Positions 1 to 11,237 of a stretch of 64,000 bases of DNA are shown here, piece after piece (position 1 is the stretch's first letter; each line of letters opens with the position of its first letter). The stretch is taken from NCBI RefSeq assembly GCF_030272615.1, contig NC_081408.1, positions 615,906,476-615,970,475 on the forward strand. Direction: 5' to 3'. The DNA comes from Cryptomeria japonica (Eukaryota; Streptophyta; Pinopsida; Cupressales; Cupressaceae). The notes below the pieces were generated by a model. That model searched no databases. It was given only the letters and a program-made list of their open reading frames with translations, and was not told where the DNA came from. Both the position numbers and the translations under genes were made by a program.

Positions 1-1000
1 TTTTTTATTGTGTTTTGCAGTATCGTAAAGTGTCATTGGTACAATTTACATGTCATGTTTGTGCCCCTAATTTAGTGTTTCCTATCTCTCCCCGCCTTTA
101 TAAGGTCCATTTGGCCTCATTTTCCAACTTTGATGTTGTGTACAACTATTTGTGGATCCTATTGTGGGACCCCCTTCCTTGTGGCACCTTATCTTGGTCC
201 TATTTTCAGAGGGACCAAGGCATGGAACCCCCTGGTCTGGACCATTGCACCCTAAAATGCCATGGTCCCTCTCAATGGGGCCCAAATTTGAATTGGGACA
301 ATTGTTGTATCTCCTCGCTAGAAATTGGTCCTCGTGGCTACACATAACATTTGGAGATTGGCCTAATCAGTAATTTACCTAGAAACCCATATATAAAGAC
401 ATCATATCAATTCATTTTAAATCTAAGTCTCCATCAACTGCATACCTAAAGTATTTGTGCATCTGTGAAGCATTCATAATGAAGCAATTTCAAAGATTGA
501 AGGCTGCATATTCATCATTCAAATATTGTGAAGAAAATTTACATCAATCTTCATGCAAGCATGTGTGTGTGATTAGGTTTTTTCATGTATATGTGTTTGT
601 CATGCCATTACATTCAACATTTGTGATTACATTCAAAGAGCATTGCATCATCATCATCAATTGCAGATCTTAGGTATATCTCCCTAACATTTATTTTAGT
701 ATTTACATTATTTCATTCAAGATTAATTCCTAAATTGGGGTTTGACTTAGGCAAACCCCTATCCCCAACATCTTTCTCTTTCTTTTTGTGTGTAGGAAAC
801 AGGTGCAGAGCTATACTCGGAAGAATCAACAGAGATCACAAAGATGAACAAGTTCAACTTTTGACAATGAAAAATTCGGAGGACCATGGCAAATTGATAC
901 TACTTGGTCCCAAAAAACCAAACTTTTGGGAATAGATTTGACACATCTTATTTTGCTCAAATCCAAGTTGGCAGCTTACTATTTCTGTCAATTTACATCA
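1..1000 (+). repeat. LTR-like relic, left end cut by window
   Basis: No protein is recognisable. The stretch is organised like the promoter and U5 part of a plant LTR: a TATA-like TATATAAA near 391, then a leader-like region, then a perfect hairpin GGGGTTTG/CAAACCCC at 737-759, then a pyrimidine-rich tract followed by TTTGTGTGTAGG near 785-796. The hairpin-to-TGTGTAGG module recurs in reverse orientation at about 16560-16700, which shows that it is a dispersed repeat. I cannot place the LTR ends, a primer-binding site or a target duplication, so family assignment is open. Confidence 0.3.
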
Positions 1001-2912
1001 TAAATTCCTTGTTTTCCCGTAATTTCAACATTTCACAAACCTAATCGGAATTTCAATATTTTTTCCATTGTGATTAAGCCTAGATCTATTATGTTCATCC
1101 CTCTTTCAATATAGTGGTTTATCAAGTAAAATTAGTGGTTTTGTTACCTTAATTGGTGAAACCCTTTTCACCATTACACGTTCATTACTTGATATTATAA
1201 TCTTTATTACAAAGGAGTCTCAATATAAACCCTAACATGGCCCAAACCAATGAGAATGAAGTTTATTTCGATTATCATAATGAGAATATGATGCAGGGAC
1301 TTCGCGGGGTCATAAATTTTGACTCGGTTGTCTAATTGGGCTGAAATTTCACGTGGAGATGTATCTTGAGGAGTTTTTTGGATTTCCAATTTAACCTAGC
1401 TCGATAGGGTGTCAAAAAAATCAAATTTTTGGGGCCTAATTCCTTCGTATGAGGCCTCAAAATTGGCTTTTACTATTTTTTCGGGTTTTTAGAAAGTTGG
1501 CTTTTTAGTTAATTTTGAACTCGTAATATTTATGGGGTTAAAAAGTTGGAAATTTGTGCCGTAGAAATTTTTTTAGATTTCCATAATATTTCATGATTTT
1601 TGAGATAGATTTGAAAATTTCCATAAAAGGCAAATTTTAGATTTTGTAAAAATCTACCCAAAAAGGAAATTTTTAGTTTGTTGTTAAAATGGATTTTTTT
1701 TCATTGTAATCAGAAGATGGTTGGAGTTTGCAGAGGAAGAATAATGAAGAGAATTTGATCCAAACTTGTGTCAATTTCTATAATTTCATTTATTGTATTG
1801 ATTATGTTTTAACTAGCTACATTAGAATAATGAGGAATATGATCATTAATGTTCACATGAACAATAAATATTGTATTAATAAATTTTCTATTTAAGCTAA
1901 TGTAGAAAATCCCCAAGAACTAGTAGATATGTGTTATGTTGTGTTCATTGATAAGCTATATGGATTAGAGAGTTTACAAGTAGTATATGCTTAATTCATT
2001 CATTATGACTAATGGATTTAATTCTAAACTTACTTCTACCATATATCTATCCTCTATTGCAACTGCTTTCTACCAGGTCTTATCCCCATAGTATCATCAC
2101 TTCTAGTACAGTGTCCCAACATTTCATACTTACCCCTCTTCTATTTAACATCCACTCTATGGATTTAATCCTTTTTGAGATACTCATTACCCAAATTATG
2201 TACCAAGAATCCACACCTCTTTCATCTTATGCTATAGGGCCTATCATTACCCCACTTAGCCAAGCCATGTCCATACCCTACAATACATTTCATATCCTAA
2301 ATTTCCTTAAGTATATATCCTCTTCCATACCGTTATCTCAATCCATCAGTACATCCATCTCTCATGTCTACATTTTTATGAATCATAGTGGTTCATAATT
2401 TTCATTAATCACTACTCAATCCTTCATCATAGATGTAATATTTCATAAAATATATCAACACATTTAACCAAATGGATAAGATAATAATTAATTTGAGGAT
2501 TATTTACATACACCATGTCATCTTTTGATATTGTGGAATATTCATCACCTATGGGTTTCATGATACCTCAATGTTTCATGAAAAAGGTGATGTTGGAACT
2601 CATCTTAGATCATGCATAACTATATGTGTAAACTTATTTGATGAAGATAAGTTATTAAGAAAGTTATTTCCATGTACTTGAAAAGGTTATTCTATTGAGT
2701 GACTTTTTTTCTTCCTCAAGTATCTATATATTCATTTCTTGATCCAACTAAAATATTCTTAAAATAGTTCAAAGTTAACATTGGTCTCAGAGCATTAGCT
2801 ATCAATTTATTTGAGTGTTCTCAAAGATCTAATGAACATGTTCATGATTATGTTATTCATTTTTTTTTTCTCTAAATTAATCACCCCCTTACATGATCTG
2901 CAGTTATAAAAA
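1001..2912. other. AT-rich intergenic DNA, nothing recognised
   Basis: Low-complexity AT-rich sequence with short open frames only. The longest (2012-2398, plus) encodes an Ile/Ser/Leu-rich product with no motif and is probably chance. The right edge is the insertion point of the minus-strand element that begins at 2913, preceded by five A residues. Confidence 0.5.
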
Positions 2913-3933
2913 TGTGTGTGTGAAAAGTGGACCTGTATCTGTATCTGGAATACACAACACTTCAATTAAGTCATTACATGCATGTTAGACAGATATAAAC
3001 ATGAATAATAAAACCATAACAAATCGAACAATTGCCTTCTAGTATATGCGAGTTTAGATTGCTCTCAGATTGCTAAGCTATCCAGTGACTAGACAACACC
3101 TAAACGAAGGATTTTTAAATCCATATGAGCATGAATTAAGCTAGATGAATGGAAGATTAATCTAACATGATTTAAGCAATAAATGAGATAAATGATCTAA
3201 ATATGTATGCAATAACTAATATATGAATATCTGAATGCACAAATATTAATGAACCTAGAGCAAAAATAGAATAATAACAATATATTCTCCAAGATCTTTG
3301 AATGAGAGATGAGAGCCTGAATTTAAAGAAAATTTAGAAAGAAACCAAAGGCTGAGATCAAATGATGATGAGCAGTCAAGATTTTCCAAGAGGAAGCACA
3401 ATCTAGGTGAATTGATGTGATTGGATGCTTTTCTCAGTTTTTAAAGGAAATTGAACTAAAATTAAGATAAAATCAAGAAAAACTAATTTATTCTCTATTT
3501 CATTCAATTTTAGTATTTAATTGTTTTAATTGCTTTCTTTGAGATTATCTATCAATTTTTAATTTTTTTTCAAGATTATCTCCAATTGATTTCTTTTCTC
3601 AAATTTTGATTCTTTTTTTGGTCAATTAATCTTTTTTTTTAATTTATTTCCTTTTTTGAAGATTTGATGGCAAATTGATTTATTTCATTAAATATGCTAG
3701 GATATTCAATAAAATAAATAAGATAATTGTTTTAAAAATGGTTTACTTGGAATGGTCCAATTAATTAAATAAATATTTAATTAATATTGAGTGATTAATT
3801 TGCCATGTGAGATTTGATGATTAAAGAATTAATTGTGTGCTCAAGATTTATCTAATTGCCTTTGGTTAGGACCTTGGTGATGTTGTCGAGATTAGGGACC
3901 CATGGTTTAGATGACCATTTTTAAGGTATTACA
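2913..3933 (-). repeat. 3' LTR of the minus-strand gypsy-type element
   Basis: About 1,021 bp, bounded by TG...CA, colinear with 11238-12261 with few differences by eye. In this copy the TATA box position reads ATTTAAAG (plus, near 3318) where the other LTR has ATTTATAG, so the promoter box is altered. Confidence 0.88.
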
Positions 3934-3948
3934 TTTGCCCCTCTTTGA
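3934..3948 (-). other. Polypurine tract of the minus-strand element
   Basis: On the minus strand the bases before the LTR start read TCAAAGAGGGGCAAA and are followed directly by TGTAATACC. The same tract type precedes the LTRs at 14680 and 63479, which links the three elements as gypsy-type relatives. It would serve as the plus-strand DNA primer. Confidence 0.8.
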
Positions 3949-4995
3949 ATTAATGTGCGAGCAACGCGTTGGTTCAAAGAAAATTTGATGTCTAGGAGAT
4001 ACCAGTTTTGAACTTGATTGATCACGAACTAGATGAAGAGTGAGGTGTTTAGCTTGATTCGAAGCGATGAAGCTAAATGAAGTATGATTAAAGCGATACC
4101 GATCCCGAACTTGATTGAACTTAGGAACGATAGAAAACAAAAGTGTAAAGCGGAAAATCGCGGTCGAACCCTAGTTGTTCTCCCCTCTTCCGACTCCGAG
4201 GAGAGAGAAGGGAGGTTCGCTAGGATTCGATGGGTTTTCACTTAGGGGGAAGACTTTACATTCAAAAGAGGGGTTGAAACTCATAAGATCCAATCCCACA
4301 TAATGTAAGATTGGATGCTAAATGAATTTCAAAGGTTAGGAAAGCAAGGCTACCCTCTTTTGTAAAGAATGTGCATAGAAGAATTAATCTAAGCATGCAT
4401 AGGAAGTCATAAAGATTCGCTTATAAACCGAGTTTAGGTTATAGGATGAAGCTGCGGACCTGGAATTAGCAGTAAAATGTCGATACGGCATTGTCCTGCA
4501 AATTTGAGCAAAAGTTGTCGGGACGATGGCGCCCGGCGCCACGGTCCTCCGAAAAATCCGTCAAACAAAGGGGGATCGGTTCGTCTCTGCACAAGGATTC
4601 CAAATCCTCAATCTCAGCCGCGTACCTGCAACCTTGTTCTAAGGATGTTGGTATCCTTATGTGCGAAGGTTTAGATGTTGTATGTTGTAGTATGTAGTAT
4701 GTTGTATGTAGCATGTAGTAAGTGATCTCCTCTTCAATGGTTGAATCCTTGACTTGAATGCAACACTTAGCCTTGAATGGAGACTTGAAATGATTGATTG
4801 CTTGAATGCTTGAGTATAGTTTCCACGCCTTTTCCATCATATCGAATGAAAGAGGAAAATGTAGTTTATATACTTGTCAATTAGGGCTGATAGATTGATT
4901 TTCCCGACCTTAGGCCGACCAGGGAAGTATATTTCCAAATTGCAATTAAAAAGACCCGATATCACTTAGGAGACCGGGCCCAAAATAGGACCCAG
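3949..4995 (-). other. 3' noncoding region of minus-strand element, part 1
   Basis: No convincing coding sequence. At 4005-4130 there are diverged copies of a CTTGATTCGAAGCGATGAA-like unit that recurs at 5385-5810. Around 4505-4560 a single diverged GC-rich unit (ATGGCGCCCGGCGCCACGG) resembles the minisatellite that starts at 4996. Small open frames here are by-products of the repeats. Confidence 0.5.
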
Positions 4996-5212
4996 GGACC
5001 AGGGCGTTGGGCGCCATGGTCCTGGAGGACCAGGGCGCTGGGCGCCATGGTCCTGGAGGACCAGGGCGCTGGGCGCCATGGTCCTGGAGGACCAGGGCGC
5101 TGGGCGCCATGGTCCTGGAGGACCAGGGCGCTGGGCACCCTGGTCCTGAGGGACCAGGGCGCTGGGCGCTCTGGTCCTGAGGGACCAGGGCGCTGGGTGC
5201 TCTGGTCCCACC
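4996..5212. repeat. 31-bp GC-rich minisatellite, 7 copies
   Basis: Seven head-to-tail units of 31 bp. Each starts GGACCAGGGCGCTGGGCGCC and ends ATGGTCCTGGA; the first four are nearly identical and the last three carry CTGGTCCTGAG. Each unit is an imperfect palindrome (GGACCA...TGGTCC, with GGGCGC...GCGCC inside), so single strands could fold into a ladder of hairpins. It is a GC island in AT-rich DNA. Because 31 is not a multiple of three and the unit has no stop, several frames stay open on both strands; these are artefacts and are not annotated as genes. Confidence 0.93.
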
Positions 5213-5384
5213 TTCGGGATAGCGGGGTGCAAGGAGGTTCAGGCCAATGGTGCTTGAAAAATGCAGTTTTTGGTGTCGTGAGCAAGTTTTGGGGTCTCCA
5301 TTCAGGTTGCGTGTTGCGTCGCCATCGTGAAGACCGAAATGCAGTCGAAATTGCAAGTGTCGCAATTTTAGGATGCTACAAAAA

Positions 5385-5810
5385 GATACTGAACTTGAAC
5401 TTGATTGATCAAGAAGTGGATCTTACTGATCTAGAACTTGATTGATCTAGACATAGTGAGTGAAGATAAAAATCGATCTTGAACTTGATTGATCAAGATA
5501 CGATGAACGAAGATAAACTATTAAGCTTGATTCGATGCAATGAAACTGAACACCTGCTTAGATTGAGTGTGATCAAAGAAACTCTTTAAACCCTTGATTG
5601 AGCTTAAACAAATAATCAACTTGATGAAAAGCGATGAAACTGATTAATGTTAAGAGATTGATTCAGATAAAAGACAAATATCAGCTTGATTTGAAGCGAT
5701 AAAACTGATATGCCCCTAGCGATTGATTCGATTTAGATGATTGAGAAATCTCAACTTGATATAAAGTGATGAAGTTGAGATGCCCCTAGCGATAAGAATT
5801 TGATTGATTT
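5385..5810 (-). repeat. Diverged short-unit repeat array
   Basis: Repeats of an AACTTGATTNGAAGCGATGAA-type unit, with variants carrying TTGATTGATCAAGAT and GATATGCCCCTAGCGAT, spaced roughly 50-90 bp. The same unit occurs at 4005-4130, so the array was probably interrupted by the minisatellite segment. The position is just upstream (in element orientation) of the polypurine tract, matching the repeat-rich region before the polypurine tract of the element at 13403. Confidence 0.6.
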
Positions 5811-7586
5811 TCTTTAGTTGAAAAAGATTTTTGCTCGACTTTTGATGAAGATTTGAAAAAATTTCTCGACATTGAAGATGTGAGGTTATAAGGTCATGAG
5901 TATGCCCCCTCAGGAGTGAAATCGAAAGATAGTGAGGGTACATGATAGGCAATATTGAACGATGATAATGTTTTGAGCACAAAGAATAATTTTGAGGAAT
6001 TTTTGAAAATTTTGCATTGATTGATAAGAAATTGAGCACAAAGTTGATTTGTAGAAATTAAATTGAGATTCAGCGTTGATTCATGAGAAATTGAGCGCAA
6101 ATTGGAGAAAGAATGAGCAGTTTGATGAAAGCACTAAGTGGTCAACGTCGTGAAATTTTGATGAGAGAATTGACGTCAGATTTCGATTTCGATCCCAAAA
6201 ATGGACTCAGGACAGTCGATTTATGAGCTCTTGATTCGATTTCATCGTACTTGTGTTGATTGATTATGAGATGTTGTTCTATATGCTTTATTCTATATGT
6301 ATGCATATCTTTTCAATATAGATGAATGAATGCAAATGGAATATGGATGTTTATTTTTGTTTCTTTTTATGCAAATAAATGAATGTGAATGAGTAATGAG
6401 CAAGGCAAATTTTTATTTTTCTTCATGCAATAATATGAATGCAAATAATGAAATGTATGAATCTATATAAGATGCTCATGTATGTAGCTAACATCTTAAT
6501 ACACAAGTACTCGATTGGAGAAATGATGATGCTTCCAACTCTCATTCAGAAGATAAAGAGATCATTGTTACCATACCGAAATCACTCTAAATTCACAAAA
6601 TGTAGAATAAAATGCAAAATGATATGCAAAATGCAACCTAAAAATAGTTACTGGATTTTGAAAAGCTTAATTTTCATCATTGAGTGTTTTACAACCACAA
6701 CAGGCAGATTAGAGTTCCTTGCTTTTCATGTGCAATATTAATTATCTTGTCCGCAATGACCCTTTTTTTGCTCATATCCTTGGACAGATTACGCATGGAC
6801 CTGGATTGCATGATAAAGAAATTCCCTCAAAACAGACAAAGAAATGATGGGAACCTCCCTGTAGCATTCAAATAAGCGGAGTCGAGGTATGTGTGGCAAT
6901 TTCACCTGAATGTGAAGGCACTTATCATAGACACCCAGCTGATTAGATGTTTTCAGATCATCGGAATCATTCCTACAAGCATAAAACAATGAAGATATTA
7001 TGCTCCCAATCCTTGCTCCTCTTAGTCAAGATAGACTTCCTCGAGTTACTCAGAGAGATAATAATTGAAATTCAATAAAAGACAACACAAAAAGAAAATT
7101 TTCATGCATAGCTCAAACTGTTCAGTGGTTGTTTTCAATTATGTTGTTTTGCTTGTTTACTCAGTGATAAAACTCTTCAGTAGTCAGGAGACAGGTGACT
7201 GACTCGAAGTGGACGACCGGGTTTCACTGATGGAAAGATGACCTAGTTGATATTGCTTAGGACATGTAATGTGCTTTATTGATTAGCCTAAGACTAGGAC
7301 AATGATCAGTTTCAAGCCATGAGGGTTCCAACGAACCAGGATGTCACAAAAGTGACTAAAATATGTATAGGCGAAAACAAAGATGCATGAAAGAGGGAAT
7401 ACCAATGTTGTGTTGATAGATGGAGCGCTTGAGTACGAGAGGCGCCTGTTTGCCAGGTATTCACCTACTTGGCAGAGATTTTTTTTTACCAGGGTGCCTA
7501 TTTACTAGGTTTTCACCAAGGCATTTTCTCTCTTTCTTCCTCTTTTTTTTTTTCTTTTTCTTTTCTTTCTTTTTTTTTTTTTTAAT
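5811..7586 (-). other. 3' noncoding region of minus-strand element, part 2
   Basis: No recognised protein. Small open frames (for example minus 6789-6989) have no motif. Between 7420 and 7520 there are two related GGCGCC/GGTGCC phrases with 'accaggt...ttcacc' context, which also appear downstream of the integrase remnant of the gypsy element near 43970-44120. I read this as a conserved noncoding 3' region. Confidence 0.4.
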
Positions 7587-7711
7587 TTCTTCAAGACTTT
7601 TTCTTATTTTTAGGATTTTTTTCAGGACTTTTTCTGATTTTTTAGGATTTCTTCAGGACTTTTTCTAATTTTTTAGGATTTCTTCAAGACTTTTTCTGAT
7701 TTTTAGGATTT
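7587..7711. repeat. ~31-bp T-rich tandem repeat, 4 copies
   Basis: Four units of the form TTCTTCAGGACTTTTTCTGA followed by TTTTTTAGGATT, preceded by a pure pyrimidine run (7530-7583). The unit differs completely from the GC-rich minisatellite at 4996, although the period is similar. It is noncoding. Confidence 0.8.
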
Positions 7712-8274
7712 TTTAATGTTTGCCCCTAGTGTCTAGCAAGGTAAAAGGGATTTGGAGTACATGAATGGATAAGCGAATGATGGTGGACGCTTTCAAGGAC
7801 TATCTCACAACGTTAATCCAAGCACAGGGACCAGATATAGCAATGTAAAGCAAGGATTTTAGCGATGTAAAGCAAGGATATAGTGTAACAAATCCATATG
7901 GTCCAAAGAAGTGGCCATGTCAAGAGGTTTGTGGAAAGCATGTTTTTGCATTTTGTCCATAGTGTTGATCAAGATCGAGGGATAGATTTGGATAGGAGGT
8001 AGATATGATAAGCAAGATCAAAAGGGAGTAATGAAGGATGTAAGCGAGCAATGGATAGGAGCTAAGGGGTCTAGATCAAGTGTAATAGATAGGACACATG
8101 AAGCCTACAAAGATCCTTAACCTTGTCAAGATCAAAGGTGGAAAAGGGATATGAATATAGATAGAGCGAATGAGGGATAATGGAGGATGAAGGATAATAG
8201 ATGGATGTACATGGATGGAAATTTCCCCCAGTGTAAAGTGCAAAAGGATAATGGATTACGCATGATGCCTGTTT

Positions 8275-8400
8275 TCCAATTTTTCATCATGGTACTTGCC
8301 CAAGGCACCACAAGAAGTGGTTTTCACACAAGGACGAATTTATTTCTCTTTACTTTTTTTTTCATTTTTTTCATCATTTTATTTTCTTTTTCTGGAAGAT
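8275..8400 (-). repeat. Conserved gypsy 3' block shared with 44045-44120
   Basis: On the minus strand this reads GTGAAAACCACTTCTTGTGG then TGCCTTGGGCAAGTACCATG. Almost the same phrase occurs on the plus strand at about 44060-44110, just after the integrase C-terminal remnant of the large gypsy element. Both lie in the same orientation relative to their element. The function is unknown; it marks shared ancestry of the 3' noncoding parts. Confidence 0.7.
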
Positions 8401-8548
8401 AATAGAGGCATGACAGGGGATGGAAGAAGGACCCCAACATCTTGCTTCTTTGGATGTTACCCTTGGAATATGAGTTTCAATAGACCATGGCTATGAAGGT
8501 ATGCTCAAAGATGTTTGCAGGATAATGAAATGAAACTAGGGCAAGGAT

Positions 8549-9058
8549 TTATGCAAAGGATTGGATAAGAGGGATGGAAGGGCAAAAAAAAGGTGTTGGA
8601 TAATGGATGGGATGTTGGAAGAATTGTGTATGGCTAGATGGAAATGTTGGAAATATCAACATTGGCACACATCTTGAGGGATGGTGGACATATGGAAGAG
8701 AAGTGAATCTCAGATTTTGAGATTTGGATGGAGGAAAGGTTACAGATTTTGGAGCATAAGAACCAAAAATGGATGAAGGAGGTGATGGAGGAATAGACTC
8801 AGAAGGTTTGGATGGAGGAACAACAATTTTGGATGCCAATTTTGACTTTTCTTTAGATTGTTGTGCTTCAAGTAGTCGCTTAGGGATCCACATGTTTTTT
8901 GATTTTTCACGCTTTTGTAGTTCCTTAGAGCGCATTTCTTGTACAAGTTCCTTAGGAACCCATATAACTTTTGAATTTTCTTCTTTCTTTGTGGGCCTTT
9001 GTGGCATTTTGTATTTTTCTTTTTCTTTTTGGATCATAATTTTTCTTTGTTTTGACAT
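8549..9058 (-). CDS. Short basic ORF at start of element coding region
   Basis: A 169-codon open frame that begins just after the leader motif array (minus strand) and is the only plausible coding segment of this element. I do not recognise the product. The N-terminal ~85 residues are Lys/Glu/Gln-rich and contain two related phrases, VIWVPKELVQ and NMWIPKRLLEAQ, which look like an internal repeat. The rest is Pro/Ser/Phe-rich and probably untranslated or degenerate. By position it could be the N-terminal remnant of a gag protein, with the remainder of gag-pol deleted, because the conserved 3' noncoding block begins only ~150 bp downstream. The role is uncertain. Confidence 0.4.
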   Translation of the reverse strand: MSKQRKIMIQKEKEKYKMPQRPTKKEENSKVIWVPKELVQEMRSKELQKREKSKNMWIPKRLLEAQQSKEKSKLASKIVVPPSKPSESIPPSPPSSIFGSYAPKSVTFPPSKSQNLRFTSLPYVHHPSRCVPMLIFPTFPSSHTQFFQHPIHYPTPFFCPSIPLIQSFA

Positions 9059-9085
9059 GGTTCGATTTTCCGCTTTACACTAAGA

Positions 9086-9343
9086 TCGTACGACAATATA
9101 ACAGCTTCAGGAAAATAATAGTTTTGTTTCATATGAGTTGCTGCCTAGTACCGTACGACAAATGGGCTTATCCCGAACGATAAAGGATTCAGTGCAGTTT
9201 TGTCTCGTACGACACAGGATTTAGCTTTAAACGACAGATTGATGGGTCTCATACGATAGAGGATTGAGCTCGGACGATAAATTAGTAGACTCGTACGACA
9301 CAGGATATGGTGTAGGACGATAAATGATCAATTTCATACGACT
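9086..9343 (-). repeat. Phased TCGTACGACA motif array, block 1
   Basis: Ten copies or near-copies of TCGTACGACA (variants ATACGATA, GGACGATA, AAACGACA). The ACGA core starts at 9090, 9155, 9177, 9209, 9231, 9253, 9274, 9295, 9317 and 9338; from 9209 on the spacing is 21-22 bp. Spacers are only partly conserved (AGGAT recurs). It lies in the 5' leader of the minus-strand element, between the primer-binding site and the first ORF. The core CGTACG is palindromic. Confidence 0.85.
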
Positions 9344-10900
9344 GTTAACAAGACAAAGACAAAAATTCTGAGTTTTTCAATAGCTGAGTATGACAACTAA
9401 GTATGACCAATTCTGAGGTGGACTGATTTTTTACCAGGATAGACTAGTTTTGACACAGACAGAGTTTATCACTGAGTTGTTGATTTGTTTTCTCCAGTTT
9501 TAGTATTCCAGTTTTAGTTTGAGGGATGAAAACATAGAAAACACACAATATGAATAGTAACTCCAATCACAGCATGCAAACCCTATGGAAGTTGGCTTAG
9601 AGAAGAAAACCTTTGCTTGTAGACTCAGGTACACACCCAATAGCTAATCAGAATACGATCGCTGAGTCTCACGCAATGGATTCTCAACGCTGTATTAGCC
9701 GACTCCAAATGCTAATGGGGGTACGAAATGACAAGTATCTTGGGAGAGTTACTATCTCTCTTGCACAAAGATTATCAACCTTTCGGAGGTGAATCGGGTA
9801 GCTTCTAATCTTATAGTTCTTAGTCAGGAATTTCATTTGAAATTACCCCTTGAAGTCACGCAAGCATGATTGAGGCCTATAGCCCAACAAGGTACCGAAA
9901 CAAGTTGTAGTCACATAAACATGATTGAGACCGTGAGGCCCTACAAAATGCTCGATATGAGAGATCTCAAAGAGAAAACTCAAATAATCTCATCCTCTGA
10001 GACTTTAATCACCAGAGGCCTATTTATTATAGTGAGTTGGAATTATCAGGTCCAGTTGTACTCACTTGGGTCGTTCTCACAGGGTGATTACTTTTTCCCA
10101 CTGTGAAAGACCCGCTAAAGGTACACAAACCTCAATTTTAGAAAAAGCCTCAAGGGTCTAGATTTCTGATTGTCTGTAAAAGACAAGTCCTACCTCTTAG
10201 ATTTTTCTAAAAACACAAAAGACAGATTTGTTCTTTAACCAGATAGTAATTTAAGTGCCTAAAAATTAATTTAAAGAATACATGATGTTTGGTCGATTCT
10301 CTTTAGGCAACCTGCAAAAACAATGTATCAGTAGTCATGTTGTTTTTATTCTTATTCTTTGACAGGTGTATGTTTGATTGATAAATTCTTTGACAAGTAT
10401 CCTACAAGAAACTGGTTAGGCTGTGAAAATATCAGGCATACAGAAGACAATTCAGGGTTAGCGTTAGCGTAATCAAAATTTAATTCAAAAAAAAACCCTG
10501 AAAAGTAATTTGTTTTTTAAAAAAAGAATCCTAATCTAACTCCTCCGACCTGCAAGAAATTTTTAGAAACCTGCAAGAAGAAAAAGTTAGTGAAATATTA
10601 AATCTCTTGGTGAGATTACACAAGCCTAATTTCAAATCGTGGTTACAAATTTTTCACTCCAAATGCTGAAATGCCCTGAAATTTGAAAGATCCTCCAAAA
10701 ACTAGATTTTGCATTATAACTCCTAGAGATCTGAAACCCCTCTCAAACATCCTGACAATATATATGGAAAATAACTTAAAGTATAAGAAAGAGAGAAGAG
10801 AAGAGGAAATATCACTTATACTTAAATGTTATATTCCATATATATTGACCTTCCACAAGCCTTATTTCAAGCAAAATCCTAAACAAAAACTCTTTGTTTT
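9344..10900 (-). other. Leader region between the two motif blocks
   Basis: Noncoding in all frames as far as I can tell. There are short open frames only (for example 9870-10106 plus). No motif copies with the regular spacing are seen here. It separates the two phased arrays by about 1.55 kb, comparable to the ~1.2-kb gap between the two arrays in the leader of the gypsy element at 23 kb. Confidence 0.45.
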
Positions 10901-11122
10901 TCATACGACAAAATAGTAACTCATACAAGTATTCTCACCTGATCATACGATAATTCTCACTGAACCGAATGAGTAAAAACAAAAAAAAATGACAAATCAG
11001 TTACTCATACAATAGAGGATTTCTTCTTGCACGACAGAGGATTTTTGCTCGTACGACAGAGGATTTCTTCTCGCACGACACCTGTAGTTTATCACTTCAG
11101 CCTGTGAGAAATGTCGTACGAG
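10901..11122 (-). repeat. Phased TCGTACGACA motif array, block 2
   Basis: Second array of the same motif, nearer the primer-binding site. Core positions are 10905, 10925, 10947, 10965, 11009, 11031, 11053, 11075 and 11118. Intervals are 18-22 bp, or about twice that (44, 43). Between 11004 and 11080 the unit is almost a true tandem repeat because the spacer AGAGGATTT is also kept. Confidence 0.85.
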
Positions 11123-11215
11123 ATTACACAGAGGCTGTACGGCCGAAAATCCAAAAAGTCAAAAAATAACAAAAAATAAAGGTCAGTCTTGGAGGCCGAA
11201 AAAAAGTAGTCTTCT

Positions 11216-11233
11216 GCCCCATAGTGGGCACCA
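11216..11233 (-). other. Primer-binding site of the minus-strand element
   Basis: The minus strand reads TGGTGCCCACTATGGGGC, a few bases inside the LTR end. It begins with TGG (complement of the tRNA CCA end) and has the form common in plant gypsy elements. The exact tRNA was not determined. Confidence 0.8.
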
Positions 11234-11237
11234 AAAA

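Noticed and set aside
82-373. Three overlapping small frames at the left end
   Set aside because: Frames overlap on both strands without protein similarity; the segment looks like part of an LTR relic.
2012-2398. 128-codon open frame
   Set aside because: Low-complexity Ile/Leu/Ser composition, no motif, no neighbouring support.
4946-5445. Overlapping open frames on both strands (Pro/Gly/Ala-rich products)
   Set aside because: They are the 31-bp stop-free minisatellite read in different frames, not genes.
7530-7583. Long pyrimidine run as a polypurine tract (minus strand)
   Set aside because: It is far from an LTR; the real tract is at 3934-3948.
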